Source: Algibacter amylolyticus (GTDB lineage: Bacteria > Bacteroidota > Bacteroidia > Flavobacteriales > Flavobacteriaceae). Taken from it: DNA of 64,000 nucleotides. Location of the stretch: the NCBI RefSeq assembly GCF_014202225.1, contig NZ_JACHGE010000003.1:186001-250000 (forward strand). The letters run 5' to 3'. Positions 1 through 8,421 of the stretch are shown piece by piece. The notes beneath the pieces were generated by a model. It was not told where the DNA came from. It ran no database searches and was given only the letters and a program-made list of their open reading frames with translations. The position numbers and the translations under genes are program-made. How positions within the stretch are numbered: the first letter of the stretch is position 1; the number at the start of each line of letters is the position of its first letter.

Positions 1-145
1 ATAATACTAAGGTTTAATTTTTTCTTTAATAAAATGTATTAAAGGTTGTCAAATATAGATATTTTATGCTTTTTTTATCATTCTTGAGCCTTTTTTAAAC
101 GGATAGAATTGTATTTTTGTTAAATTAAATCATAAAAGTAAAAAA

Positions 146-409
146 ATGGGTTTATTAAAAACCATTCTTATAATAGCCTTAGTATATTACGGAATTAAAA
201 TTCTTTCTAGGATTTTCGCGCCTTTACTGCTTAAATTCGCTGCTAAAAAAGCCGAAGAACGTTTTGGAGGTCAGTTTGGTCAATTTCAAAAAAGACAAAA
301 TCAACAGTCTCAAAAAAAGGAAGGCGAAATAACTATTGATAAAATCCCGGAAACAAAAACTTCAAACAAAAATGTTGGAGAATATGTGGATTATGAGGAA
401 ATAGAGTAG
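146..409 (+). CDS. Small membrane protein, DUF4834-like
   Basis: An 87-residue protein. One hydrophobic segment (about residues 4-30) is followed by a charged, glutamine- and lysine-rich tail ending in acidic residues. This fits a small single-pass inner-membrane protein with a cytoplasmic tail, and the layout matches the DUF4834 family that often precedes a YfhO-type gene in Flavobacteriaceae. The ATG at 146 lies in an A-rich leader without a clear Shine-Dalgarno, as is normal in this phylum. The next gene, in the same direction, starts about 120 bases downstream beyond a perfect inverted repeat. The function is unknown. The family call is from recognition of the pattern, not a search. Confidence 0.75.
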   Translation: MGLLKTILIIALVYYGIKILSRIFAPLLLKFAAKKAEERFGGQFGQFQKRQNQQSQKKEGEITIDKIPETKTSNKNVGEYVDYEEIE

Positions 410-478
410 TGCTCTCTTTTTAATTGTTTCGCTTACTAGGAATTATGCCCTTAAAGTTTAGTAATCTCATTATACTTA

Positions 479-509
479 ATTCTGAAAAATTATAACTATT
501 TTTCAGAAT
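479..509. repeat. Perfect 12-bp inverted repeat before YfhO-like gene
   Basis: ATTCTGAAAAAT (479-490) pairs perfectly with ATTTTTCAGAAT (498-509) across a 7-base loop. It sits about 20 bases before the ATG at 530. There is no long T-run after it on the plus strand, so it is a poor intrinsic terminator. It could be an operator or an mRNA hairpin limiting translation of the large membrane protein. Confidence 0.55.
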
Positions 510-529
510 CATTTTCTTAAATACGATTC

Positions 530-2956
530 ATGCCATTATCAATTAAAAAATTATTACCCCACGTATTAGTTTTATTAGGTTTTATAGTAATTTCATTAGC
601 ATATTTTAGTCCTGTTTTACAAGGTAAAGCTATTTATCAAAATGATATCGTGCAGTACATTGGTATGAGCAAACAGCAAAAAGACTTTAAAGCTGATACC
701 GGCGAAGAAACGTATTGGACCAATAGTGCTTTTGGAGGTATGCCAACGTATCAATTGGGTGCAAAATACCCGCATAACTACATTAAAAAATTAGATTTAG
801 CCTTACGGTTTTTACCTCGTCCGGCAGACTATTTATTTCTGTATTTGTTAAGTTTTTATGTGTTTTTACTAGTGTTAAAAGTCGATTTTAAATTGGCTGC
901 TTTAGGCGCTCTAGCCTTCGGTTTTTCTACGTATTTAATTATAATTTTAGGAGTTGGGCATAATAGTAAAGCGCATGCTATAGCTTATATGCCGTTGGTT
1001 TTAAGCGGTATCTTATTGGTGTTTCAAAAACGATACATTCTTGGTTTTTTACTAACAACTATAGCTATGGGGTTGGAGTTAGTATCTAATCATTTTCAAA
1101 TGACGTACTACCTAATGTTTTTGGTTATCATATTAGGTATTGCATATTTAGTAGATGCTTATAAAAAACAAATGTTGCCTCATTACTTTAAATCCCTTGG
1201 TATTTTGGTTGTTGCTGTTATTTTATCTATAGCGCTAAATGCTACTAACTTTTTAGCTACCAACGAATATGTTAAAGAGAGTAAACGTGGTAAAAGTGAG
1301 CTGACAATCAATCCTGATGGTTCGCCTAAAGAAATTACAAATGGTTTAGATCGAGACTATATAACTCAGTTTAGTTATGGTATTGTGGAAACTTTTAATC
1401 TATTTATACCTCGTTTTACAGGTGGAGGAAACTCCGAAGATGTTGGTAAAGGCTCTGCTACTTATGAAGCCTTTAGAAAATTAGGAGCAACCACAACTCA
1501 AGCAGCACAGGAAGCGAGTCGTGCACCAACGTATTGGGGCGACCAGCCTATTGTTGAAGCGCCAGCATATATAGGGGCAGTCGTATTATTTTTATTTGTT
1601 TTTGCTCTGTTTTTAGTAAAAGGCAGATTAAAATGGTGGCTTGTTGGAGGTACATTACTGTCTTTATTGTTGTCTTACGGAAAGAATTTAGGTTTTTTAA
1701 CGGACTTATTTATTGATTTTGTACCGCTATATAATAAATTCCGAGCGGTTAGTTCAATTCAGGTTATTTTAGAATTATGCGTACCGGCTTTAGCTATTTT
1801 CGGGTTGGTGAGGCTTTTTAGTGATTATGAAGGTAAAGAAGTTAAGCTTAAAGCCTTAAAATATTCGGTAGGTATTACCGCAGGTTTGGCTTTGTTGTTT
1901 TTGTTGTTTAAATCGTCTTTATTTGATTTTGTTGGAACTAACGATGGTTTTTATCGTCAAAATTACGGGCAAGATTTTGTTGATGCTCTAAAAGCAGATA
2001 GAAAATCTATGTTTACAGCAGATACTTTTAGAACTTTGGTTTTAGTGTTATTATCAGCGGGTACTATTTATTTCTTTTTAACCGAAAAGCTAAAAGAAAA
2101 ATGGGTTATTGTAGCCTTTGGGGCATTAATCCTTTTTGATTTGGTTGGTGTAGATAGACGCTACGTTAATAATGATGATTTTGTTTCTGGAATTCAAATG
2201 AATAAACCATTTCAGGCAACAGAGGTGGATCAATATATTTTAAAAGATAAATCGCATTATAAGGTGTACGATTTGGTTTCAGGGCCATCAAAACCATCAT
2301 ATTACCATAATTCTTTAAATGGTTATAATGCGGCGGAATTAAGACGTTATCGCGAAGTATTCGATTTTTATATTTCTAGAAACAATATTAATGTGCTAAA
2401 TATGCTAAATGCAAAGTATATTGTAGCGCAAGATGAAGAAGGAGGAGCGTTTCCTTTTAAAAATGAAAGTGCTAATGGTAATGCTTGGTTTATAAGTGCT
2501 TTAGAAGAAGTAAAGTCGGCTAATGAGGAAATTAAGGCCTTAGATAGTTTAGATTCTAAAAACAAGGCGGTTTACATGAAACCTGCGTTATTAGATGAGA
2601 ATATTAAAAATAGTTATGCCGTAGATTCTTTAGCGCGTATTGATTTAAAGGCGTTTACACCTAACTACTTAAAATATGAAACCAATAACTCAAATGATGG
2701 TTTTGCGGTGTTCTCGGAAATCTATTACCCTAAAGGCTGGAAAACTTTTATCGACGGAAAAGAAACAAATCATATGCGCGTAAACTATATTTTACGTGGT
2801 ATGCAAATTCCAAAAGGAACACATATTATTGAGTTCAAGTTTGATCCAGATGTGGTTAAAATGGGAAGTAAAATAACCTTAGCAAGTTCAATATTGTTAG
2901 GTTTATTAATACTTGGTGGTTTGTTTTATGAGTTCAAAAAGAATAAAAGTGTCTAA
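530..2956 (+). CDS. YfhO-family multi-spanning membrane protein
   Basis: An 808-residue integral membrane protein. About a dozen hydrophobic spans fill the first two thirds. A soluble segment (about residues 550-770) follows, and a last transmembrane helix precedes the lysine-rich C-terminus. Length and layout match Bacteroidota YfhO-family proteins, which belong to the GT-C-like membrane glycosyltransferase superfamily and are thought to move sugars from lipid-phosphate donors. The early acidic loop (residues about 35-45, QNDIVQYIGM) is where such enzymes carry catalytic acids. Its end overlaps the next gene by 29 bases, and a flippase follows, so it is probably co-expressed with cell-surface glycan genes. 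The exact substrate is unknown. Confidence 0.85.
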   Translation: MPLSIKKLLPHVLVLLGFIVISLAYFSPVLQGKAIYQNDIVQYIGMSKQQKDFKADTGEETYWTNSAFGGMPTYQLGAKYPHNYIKKLDLALRFLPRPADYLFLYLLSFYVFLLVLKVDFKLAALGALAFGFSTYLIIILGVGHNSKAHAIAYMPLVLSGILLVFQKRYILGFLLTTIAMGLELVSNHFQMTYYLMFLVIILGIAYLVDAYKKQMLPHYFKSLGILVVAVILSIALNATNFLATNEYVKESKRGKSELTINPDGSPKEITNGLDRDYITQFSYGIVETFNLFIPRFTGGGNSEDVGKGSATYEAFRKLGATTTQAAQEASRAPTYWGDQPIVEAPAYIGAVVLFLFVFALFLVKGRLKWWLVGGTLLSLLLSYGKNLGFLTDLFIDFVPLYNKFRAVSSIQVILELCVPALAIFGLVRLFSDYEGKEVKLKALKYSVGITAGLALLFLLFKSSLFDFVGTNDGFYRQNYGQDFVDALKADRKSMFTADTFRTLVLVLLSAGTIYFFLTEKLKEKWVIVAFGALILFDLVGVDRRYVNNDDFVSGIQMNKPFQATEVDQYILKDKSHYKVYDLVSGPSKPSYYHNSLNGYNAAELRRYREVFDFYISRNNINVLNMLNAKYIVAQDEEGGAFPFKNESANGNAWFISALEEVKSANEEIKALDSLDSKNKAVYMKPALLDENIKNSYAVDSLARIDLKAFTPNYLKYETNNSNDGFAVFSEIYYPKGWKTFIDGKETNHMRVNYILRGMQIPKGTHIIEFKFDPDVVKMGSKITLASSILLGLLILGGLFYEFKKNKSV

Positions 2957-4226
2957 AAAAACGCTAATAATAACCTACTATTGGCCACCTGCTGGCGGAC
3001 CAGGTGTTCAGCGTTGGTTGAAATTTGTTAAGTATTTACCAGAGTTAGACATTGATCCTATTGTTTTTATTCCAGAAAACCCTAATTATCCTATTGTAGA
3101 TGAAAGTTTGGAGCTTGAAGTATCAGATAAAATAACTATAATTAAACATCCAATAAAGGAGCCATATAGATGGGCGGGGTTATTTTCGAAAAAGTCTTCA
3201 AAAACCATTAGTAAAGGGATTATTTCAAATGAGAAACAGCAGACTTTTGTCGAAAAGGTTATGCTTTTTGTGCGTGGAAACTTTTTTATACCAGATGCTA
3301 GAGTAGGCTGGGTAAAGCCTTCGGTGGTCTATCTTGGTAATTATATTAAAAACGAAAATATAGAATCTATTATTACTACAGGGCCGCCACATAGTGTGCA
3401 TCTTATTGGTTTAGAATTAAAACAGAGGTTAGGCGTAAAGTGGTTAGCAGATTTTAGAGATCCATGGACAACCATTGGTTATCATAAGCAGCTAAAGTTA
3501 ATGGCTAGTTCTGGAGCTAAGCATAAAGCTCTAGAGAAACAAGTTTTAAACACTGCAGATCAAATTATAGTTACAAGCTTTACTACTAAAAAAGAGTTTG
3601 AAGCTATAACCAGTAAACCCATTGAGGTTATTACAAATGGTTATGATAACGAAGCTCATGTAGATTTTAATTTGGATTCTAAATTTACTTTGGCTCATAT
3701 AGGTTCTTTATTATCCAAAAGAAATCCTGAAATATTTTGGAAAGTTCTAAGCGATTTGGTTATCGAAAACTCAAGTTTGGCTAAAGACCTACAACTTAAT
3801 TTTGTTGGTTTTGTTAGTGATGAAGTATTAGGTTCTATTGAAAAGTATGATTTAAGTAATTATGTTAATAACATAGGGTATGTGTCGCATAAAGAAGCTA
3901 TTAAATTTCAAAAACAATCTCAAATTTTATTGTTGATAGAAATAGATTCAGAAGATACAAAGTGTATAGTTCCGGGTAAATTGTTTGAGTATATGGTTTC
4001 AAATAGACCTATAGTTGCTATTGGTCCAAAAGATTCCGATGTTCAGGAAATTATAAAAGAAACCAATACGGGGCACTACTTTAATTACAATGATTACGAC
4101 TCATTAAAAAGAATTATCTTAGAGCATTATAATGCTTTTCTTAATAATAGTTTACAAACGCATCCCGTTGGTTTGCAAAAGTATCATAGAAAAGCGCTCA
4201 CCAAATCATTAACTAGTTTATTATAA
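2928..4226 (+). CDS. Glycosyltransferase family 4-like protein
   Basis: A GT-B-type glycosyltransferase of about 432 residues. The N-terminus carries the donor-side glycine motif WPPAGGPGVQRW. ITTGPPHS and DFRDPW follow in the middle. The C-terminal half has LAHIGSLLSKRNPE and the nucleotide-sugar region PGKLFEYMVSNRPIVAIG. I chose the ATG at 2928, 15 bases inside a longer frame opening with TTG at 2913, because conserved sequence begins soon after it. The gene starts inside the 3' end of the YfhO-like gene, and its stop shares bases with the next start, indicating translational coupling. It probably adds a sugar to a lipid-linked glycan at the inner face of the membrane; the acceptor is unknown. 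Confidence 0.85.
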   Translation: MSSKRIKVSKKTLIITYYWPPAGGPGVQRWLKFVKYLPELDIDPIVFIPENPNYPIVDESLELEVSDKITIIKHPIKEPYRWAGLFSKKSSKTISKGIISNEKQQTFVEKVMLFVRGNFFIPDARVGWVKPSVVYLGNYIKNENIESIITTGPPHSVHLIGLELKQRLGVKWLADFRDPWTTIGYHKQLKLMASSGAKHKALEKQVLNTADQIIVTSFTTKKEFEAITSKPIEVITNGYDNEAHVDFNLDSKFTLAHIGSLLSKRNPEIFWKVLSDLVIENSSLAKDLQLNFVGFVSDEVLGSIEKYDLSNYVNNIGYVSHKEAIKFQKQSQILLLIEIDSEDTKCIVPGKLFEYMVSNRPIVAIGPKDSDVQEIIKETNTGHYFNYNDYDSLKRIILEHYNAFLNNSLQTHPVGLQKYHRKALTKSLTSLL

Positions 4227-5686
4227 TGGGCGTCGTTGCAACACAATCCTTTAAGAATATTATTTCAACCTATTTAGGGTTTTTTATAGGCGCTATAAAT
4301 ACATTATTTCTTTATACTGAGTTTTTAACCGACGATTATTACGGAATGGTAGGGTATATGCTGTCTTTGGCTTATGTTATTATGCCGTTAATGTCTTTTG
4401 GTATGCATAATACTTTGGTTAAATTCTATTCTACATTTAAAACAAGAGTGGCGTTAAATAGTTTTTTAACACTAATGTTAATACTGCCTATTTGCATTAT
4501 ACTTCCATTAATATTGATTGTCTATTTTAGTCATGATGCCATTGCTGATTTTCTATCAAGTGAAAATGAAATAATAAAAGGTTATTTATGGCACACCTTT
4601 ATTATAGCGGTTGCTTTGGCTTATTTTGAAGTGTTTTTCGCTTGGGCAAAAGTGCAAATGCAAACGGTGTTTGGGAATTTCATGAAAGAAGTTTTTCATA
4701 GGGTTGGCACTATGCTGCTGTTGCTTGCATTGCATTTTGAGGTAATAAGTTTGGAGCAGTTTATGGTTGGCCTTGTGGTTATTTATGTATTGCGGATGTT
4801 GGTTATGAAAGTGTATGCTTTTAGTATAAAATTACCAGTTATTACATTTAAAAAAGTAAGTGGGTTAAGTAGTATTTTAAAGTATTCTGCTTTAATTATT
4901 GTTGCAGGCCTAATAGCTACTCAGCTTTTGGATATCGATAAAGTTATGATGGGGCAGTACCTAAACCCTATGCGGAATATTGCGTATTACAATGTAGCTA
5001 TTTTTATTTCGACAGTTATAGCGGTGCCGCAACGCGCTATGCATCAATTATTGTCGCCTATGTCGGCAAAATATTTAAACGATCGAGATTTTAATTCCTT
5101 GGAAGATTTGTATAAGCGTAGTTCTTTAAGCTTATTTGTAGTTGGTGGATTAATTTTTTTATTAATTATTTTAAACATAAACCAATTATACCTTATTATA
5201 GATGAAGAGTACAGCGTAGGCTTGTATGTTGTACTTTTAATTAGTGTTTCTAAACTTTACGATTCGCTTTTAGGTAGTAATAATGCCATTCTATTTAATA
5301 GTGATTATTATAGATTGGTTTTAATAATAGGTGTTGTTATAATAGCGGTAATGATTTTATTAAATATTGTGTTAATACCCATGTACGGCATAAATGGCGC
5401 TGCGATTGCCACCTTTGTAGCGGTTTTTTTATACAATACCATAAAGCTGTATTTTGTTTACAGAAAGTTTAAAATGTTTCCGTTTACTAATTCTACCTTA
5501 AAAATAGCTTGCCTTTTACTATTTTGTGCGCTCCTGTTTTACTTTTGGGAGTTTCCTTTTCATCCTATTTTAAATATAGGAATCAAAACCATTTTAATTA
5601 GTCTGCTTTATATTTTTGTTATTTATAGGTTCAATTTATCTGATGATATTTCAGCGGTTATTAAAAAGTATTTAAAGCTGAAATAA
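4226..5686 (+). CDS. Oligosaccharide flippase / polysaccharide biosynthesis membrane protein
   Basis: A 486-residue, highly hydrophobic protein with about 12-14 predicted helices, typical of the MOP superfamily (Wzx/RfbX-like flippases). The N-terminal region (SFKNIISTYLGFFIGAINTL) and a charged cytoplasmic stretch near residues 280-300 fit the family. It probably moves a lipid-linked saccharide across the inner membrane. Its ATG overlaps the stop codon of the preceding glycosyltransferase (TAATG), so the two are translationally coupled. It is separate from the second flippase at 50580-52121 and probably serves another glycan. A convergent minus-strand gene follows after about 180 bases. Confidence 0.85.
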   Translation: MGVVATQSFKNIISTYLGFFIGAINTLFLYTEFLTDDYYGMVGYMLSLAYVIMPLMSFGMHNTLVKFYSTFKTRVALNSFLTLMLILPICIILPLILIVYFSHDAIADFLSSENEIIKGYLWHTFIIAVALAYFEVFFAWAKVQMQTVFGNFMKEVFHRVGTMLLLLALHFEVISLEQFMVGLVVIYVLRMLVMKVYAFSIKLPVITFKKVSGLSSILKYSALIIVAGLIATQLLDIDKVMMGQYLNPMRNIAYYNVAIFISTVIAVPQRAMHQLLSPMSAKYLNDRDFNSLEDLYKRSSLSLFVVGGLIFLLIILNINQLYLIIDEEYSVGLYVVLLISVSKLYDSLLGSNNAILFNSDYYRLVLIIGVVIIAVMILLNIVLIPMYGINGAAIATFVAVFLYNTIKLYFVYRKFKMFPFTNSTLKIACLLLFCALLFYFWEFPFHPILNIGIKTILISLLYIFVIYRFNLSDDISAVIKKYLKLK

Positions 5687-5797
5687 TTGCTTATTATTTC
5701 CGCGAAAGCGAAAACAATAACCGTGTTTAGTGGGGAATAGGGGATTGAATTGTGAAGAGTTCTGCATTTATTGAAATAACTAAACTCACGTAAAAAG

Positions 5798-5840
5798 AAA
5801 AACCCCACGATGTTGCTTTGAGGCAAACTTTTCGTAGGGA
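5798..5840 (-). terminator. Intrinsic terminator of the 403-residue secreted protein gene
   Basis: On the minus strand CCCTACGA (5839-5832) pairs with TCGTGGGG (5810-5803), with one G-U pair. A short inner stem (TTGC/GCAA) lies inside. A T-rich run follows on the minus strand (complement of 5802-5793). It lies just past the stop at 5866 and separates this gene from the convergent flippase. Confidence 0.75.
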
Positions 5841-5865
5841 TTTTCAAACTAACCAACCAAAATTG

Positions 5866-7077
5866 TTATGATCTTCGTCTTGTCGATGTCGATCTTGTAT
5901 TGTTGCTAGAGGTACTTCTGCTTTGTGTTGCTCTTTGTGTTCTGTTTTGCGTAGACTTCGAAACTGTACGTTTTTGAGTTGTTCTTGGTTTACTTACAGT
6001 ACGTTGAGCTACTTGCGTACTTCTAGTTTTATTATTGTTTCTATTATATGTACGTGTATTTGTTGCTTTTGGTTTTTGAACTGTAGTAGTTTTTTTATTA
6101 CGTGTTACCGTATTGTTTCTAGTACTTGTTCTATTACCAATATTATTAGTGTTTCCTGTAGTTCTTCTGTTAACTATTTTAGTGTTATTTCTATTAGTTG
6201 TTGTTGTTCTTGAAATGTTATTATCAGTTCTATTATCGCGTCTGGTAACTTGCTTATTTGCTTTACCATTAGTTCTAGTGCTTCTATTTACTGTGCTATT
6301 TGCGCGTCTTGTGTTTGAGTTGTTGTTAGCTACAGTTCTTTTATAGTTTGCATGTCTATTAACTTGTGTTACATTTCTTTTGCTTCTATTTACGGTTGCG
6401 TAACTTCTGTTTCTAGAAATTGTATTTCCTCTTCTAGTTGCAATAGCTGTTCTTGGTCTGTAATTGTTTTGAAACGCTCTATGATACGTGTAACGTACAG
6501 GGTTGTAAAATTGTCTGTAAGGTCTGTTGTATACTACACAGTAGTCTCTAGCTGGGATGCTGTAATATCTGTGCCATGGTCTAAAAACATAGCCTCTGTT
6601 GTAAATATTGATAAACCCAGAGTAGTGAGAAAACACATTGTTTCTGTAATATACATTTAAACCACCAATACGGTTTATATAACCAAAGTTGTTATAATAG
6701 ATGTTTACATTTCCTGCTTGACTAATACGGCCGTAGTAATCATAGTAAATAGGAATATTTTCTATTTGAATTATTGCTCCGTATTCATCATATTGCACGT
6801 AAGCGTTGTAATCGTAACCAGTATTAAAACTAACGTTTACGTTTCTTGTGTTAATACTTACTCCAAAATTAGAGGTGTTTCTAAGTAAATTGAAATCGAA
6901 TTGTCCATCTCTAAAAACAGAAAACTCTACACCATCTACATTAAATATAAAAGAGTTTCCATAACCTCTATAATATGTTGCGGCTTCATTTGCGTTTGTT
7001 TCGGTGTTGGTTGTGGTTGCGTTAACAGTAAATCCTGTAAGGACTAAACCTGCTAATAAGAATATAAACTTTTTCAT
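5866..7077 (-). CDS. Secreted repeat protein with long basic Asn/Arg/Thr-rich tail
   Basis: A 403-residue protein with a Sec signal peptide (residues 1-20, MKKFIFLLAGLVLTGFTVNA). A globular region follows (about 40-160) with FNVDGVEFSVFRDGQFDFN and tandem repeats of about 18 residues of the form YDxxGRIxxAGxVNIYY. From about residue 190 to the end it is a low-complexity, strongly basic tail rich in N, R, T, S and K with no acidic blocks. The first half is paralogous to the 186-residue protein at 7581-8141, which lacks the tail. Nothing shows a catalytic site. A structural, adhesive or polyanion-binding role outside the cell is possible but is inference. A sigma-54-like promoter lies about 36 bases upstream. 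ORFs on the other strand here are shadows of the repetitive tail. Confidence 0.8.
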   Translation of the reverse strand: MKKFIFLLAGLVLTGFTVNATTTNTETNANEAATYYRGYGNSFIFNVDGVEFSVFRDGQFDFNLLRNTSNFGVSINTRNVNVSFNTGYDYNAYVQYDEYGAIIQIENIPIYYDYYGRISQAGNVNIYYNNFGYINRIGGLNVYYRNNVFSHYSGFINIYNRGYVFRPWHRYYSIPARDYCVVYNRPYRQFYNPVRYTYHRAFQNNYRPRTAIATRRGNTISRNRSYATVNRSKRNVTQVNRHANYKRTVANNNSNTRRANSTVNRSTRTNGKANKQVTRRDNRTDNNISRTTTTNRNNTKIVNRRTTGNTNNIGNRTSTRNNTVTRNKKTTTVQKPKATNTRTYNRNNNKTRSTQVAQRTVSKPRTTQKRTVSKSTQNRTQRATQSRSTSSNNTRSTSTRRRS

Positions 7078-7112
7078 AACTATAATTTTTTATGGGTTAC
7101 TGTTTTAGTAAT

Positions 7113-7129
7113 TACAACCATCGTGCCAA
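7113..7129 (-). promoter_or_regulatory. Sigma-54-like -24/-12 promoter
   Basis: The minus strand reads TTGGCACG (7129-7122), ATGG, TTGTA (7117-7113). The -24 block matches the RpoN consensus TTGGCACG fully. The GG-N10-G spacing is correct, and only the C of the -12 GC is replaced by T. A start about 12 bases on (near 7102) would give a leader of about 25 bases before the ATG at 7077. A near copy precedes the paralogous gene. Confidence 0.6.
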
Positions 7130-7511
7130 AAAACGAACATAGGGTTTTAGGCCTTGTAAACATTGAAGAAATAATTTAATTATATGTAGATTTGGAAGTC
7201 TTTTAGATTGATATTGATTAAAAAAAATAGAGTATTTACTATTTGTATTGTGTGTTGGTTAGATTGTAAATGGTTTTATTTATTATCAATTCTGAAACAT
7301 TAAAAGAATAAGGATATTTAAATAATTTTTTAAACAATAAGAAATTTGATTTAATACATACAGCTTTATTTTGAGGAAGCTCTGAGTTTATTGTTAGGTT
7401 TGCTGTTAAAACCAAGAGCAAATGCATTAATAATATTTAAAAAGAGTGTAATTAGTTACCAGCTGAATCTCTTTGTGGTAGGTAAGTGTGTATAGGTTAA
7501 ATATTATAAAT
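7130..7511. other. Intergenic region without a credible gene
   Basis: AT-rich DNA between the sigma-54-like element of the 403-residue gene and the terminator of the 186-residue gene. A 62-codon minus-strand frame (7239-7427) has no family features and an ordinary AT-rich composition, so I do not call it. An upstream enhancer for a sigma-54 activator would be expected somewhere here, but I could not pick a convincing repeat. Confidence 0.4.
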
Positions 7512-7546
7512 AAAAAACCTCGAAGCCATACAACTTCGAGGTTTTC
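7512..7546 (-). terminator. Intrinsic terminator of the 186-residue secreted protein gene
   Basis: CCTCGAAG (7518-7525) pairs perfectly with CTTCGAGG (7534-7541). On the minus strand the stem is followed by six T residues (complement of 7512-7517). It lies about 35 bases past the stop at 7581. A shorter T-run on the plus side makes it weakly bidirectional. Confidence 0.85.
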
Positions 7547-7580
7547 ATCTTTAACTAAACTAACTAATCTCAAAAAAAAA

Positions 7581-8141
7581 TTATCTTTTATACTTTTTAT
7601 TATGCCTTGTTTTTACGTAATGTTTTACTTGTCCTCGGGTTTTAACAATTTGTCCTTTTCGATTATAGACAACTTTTAAACCGCCAACTTTGGTTAAAAC
7701 AGTATGCTTATTTCGGCTGTAGCTCATGTTAACGGTTCCAGCGCGGGTAATACGTCCGTAACGATCGTAATTTATGTTTACATGGCCAATGCGTTTAATT
7801 TTTCCAAATCTGTCGTGGGTAATTGTTAGACCTTTATTAGAGAAACGTGTATATTGTACATTGGCATTTGGGCCTCTATAACTTGTGTTTCTATAGGTGT
7901 TTCTTTTATATGCTAATGGATTAAAGTGTTTTGTGTGTTTTGCATTAAAATCGAAACTACCATCTGAGAAAATTAAAAACTCCACACCGTTTTCTTTAAA
8001 CGTAATAGGTTGCGATAGGTGATTGCTTTTTCTTTTTTCTAGCTTTATGTTTGGTTTGTGTGTATTGGTTTCGGTTGCTGATGCAGTTGTTAATCCTATC
8101 AACAAACTTGCAAATACTAGTACTACTCTTTTCATAATCAT
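7581..8141 (-). CDS. Secreted repeat protein, short paralogue
   Basis: A 186-residue protein. After an initial MIMKR it has a signal peptide (VVLVFASLLIGLTTASA). The motif FKENGVEFLIFSDGSFDFN aligns with the equivalent block of the 403-residue neighbour. Two to three repeats of about 18 residues follow (DRFGKIKRIGHVNINYD, then RYGRITRAGTVNMSY). The C-terminus is short and very basic (HNKKYKR), where the paralogue has its 200-residue tail. The start could be the M at residue 1 or the M at residue 3. The two genes look like a tandem duplication with later tail gain or loss. Function unknown; probably periplasmic or surface-located. Confidence 0.78.
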   Translation of the reverse strand: MIMKRVVLVFASLLIGLTTASATETNTHKPNIKLEKRKSNHLSQPITFKENGVEFLIFSDGSFDFNAKHTKHFNPLAYKRNTYRNTSYRGPNANVQYTRFSNKGLTITHDRFGKIKRIGHVNINYDRYGRITRAGTVNMSYSRNKHTVLTKVGGLKVVYNRKGQIVKTRGQVKHYVKTRHNKKYKR

Positions 8142-8200
8142 AAGGATTTCATTGTGCCTACTCTTTAGCTTTTCGGCTTTCGCTTTGTTGTTTAGTGGTT

Positions 8201-8217
8201 TTCAATTTGCGTGCCAA
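8201..8217 (-). promoter_or_regulatory. Sigma-54-like -24/-12 promoter
   Basis: The minus strand reads TTGGCACG (8217-8210), CAAA, TTGAA (8205-8201). The -24 block is again a full match to the RpoN consensus. The -12 block has GA instead of GC at the right spacing. A start near 8190 gives a leader of about 50 bases before the ATG at 8141. The shared TTTTTGGCACG block before two paralogues supports a functional element, though the -12 half is weak. Confidence 0.5.
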
Positions 8218-8316
8218 AAAAATGGTTAGTTTGTTGAATTAACTTGGTTTTAACAATCTTGTTATTGTTAGTTGGTTGGTTTTTAGTAAGTTGTGGTTTG
8301 CGCTAAAAAAGAGATG

Positions 8317-8370
8317 TTTCTTTTTTAAGAGGGAGTTATTTTATTGAAACACCTCTTTAAAAAAAAGAAA
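8317..8370. repeat. Inverted repeat, possible bidirectional terminator
   Basis: TTTCTTTTTTAAGAGG (8317-8332) is mirrored by CCTCTTTAAAAAAAAGAAA (8352-8370) with a loop of about 19 bases and a slight length mismatch in the A/T run. Long A and T runs lie inside the stem. It lies between the end of uvrA and the promoter of the 186-residue gene, so it may stop read-through from uvrA. The rest of 8218-8514 holds only this element and the repeat at 8422-8497. Confidence 0.45.
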
Positions 8371-8421
8371 TAAGTAAAATGGACTAGTTTGTGGTGTTAA
8401 ACCAAAATGTAGCAAATAGGT

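Noticed and set aside
4701-4720. Additional TTGGCAC sequence on the plus strand
   Set aside because: It lies inside the flippase coding sequence, has no TTG at the -12 spacing and no gene start downstream.
5698-5722. Possible terminator hairpin around CCGCGAAAGCG after the first flippase
   Set aside because: The stem is short with a bulge and no T-run follows.
5923-6660. Three plus-strand open frames rich in Ser, Cys, Leu and Val
   Set aside because: They are antisense shadows of the low-complexity coding tail of the minus-strand secreted protein; no start context or family features.
7239-7427. 62-codon minus-strand frame
   Set aside because: No conserved features; lies upstream of the sigma-54-like promoter in AT-rich spacer.
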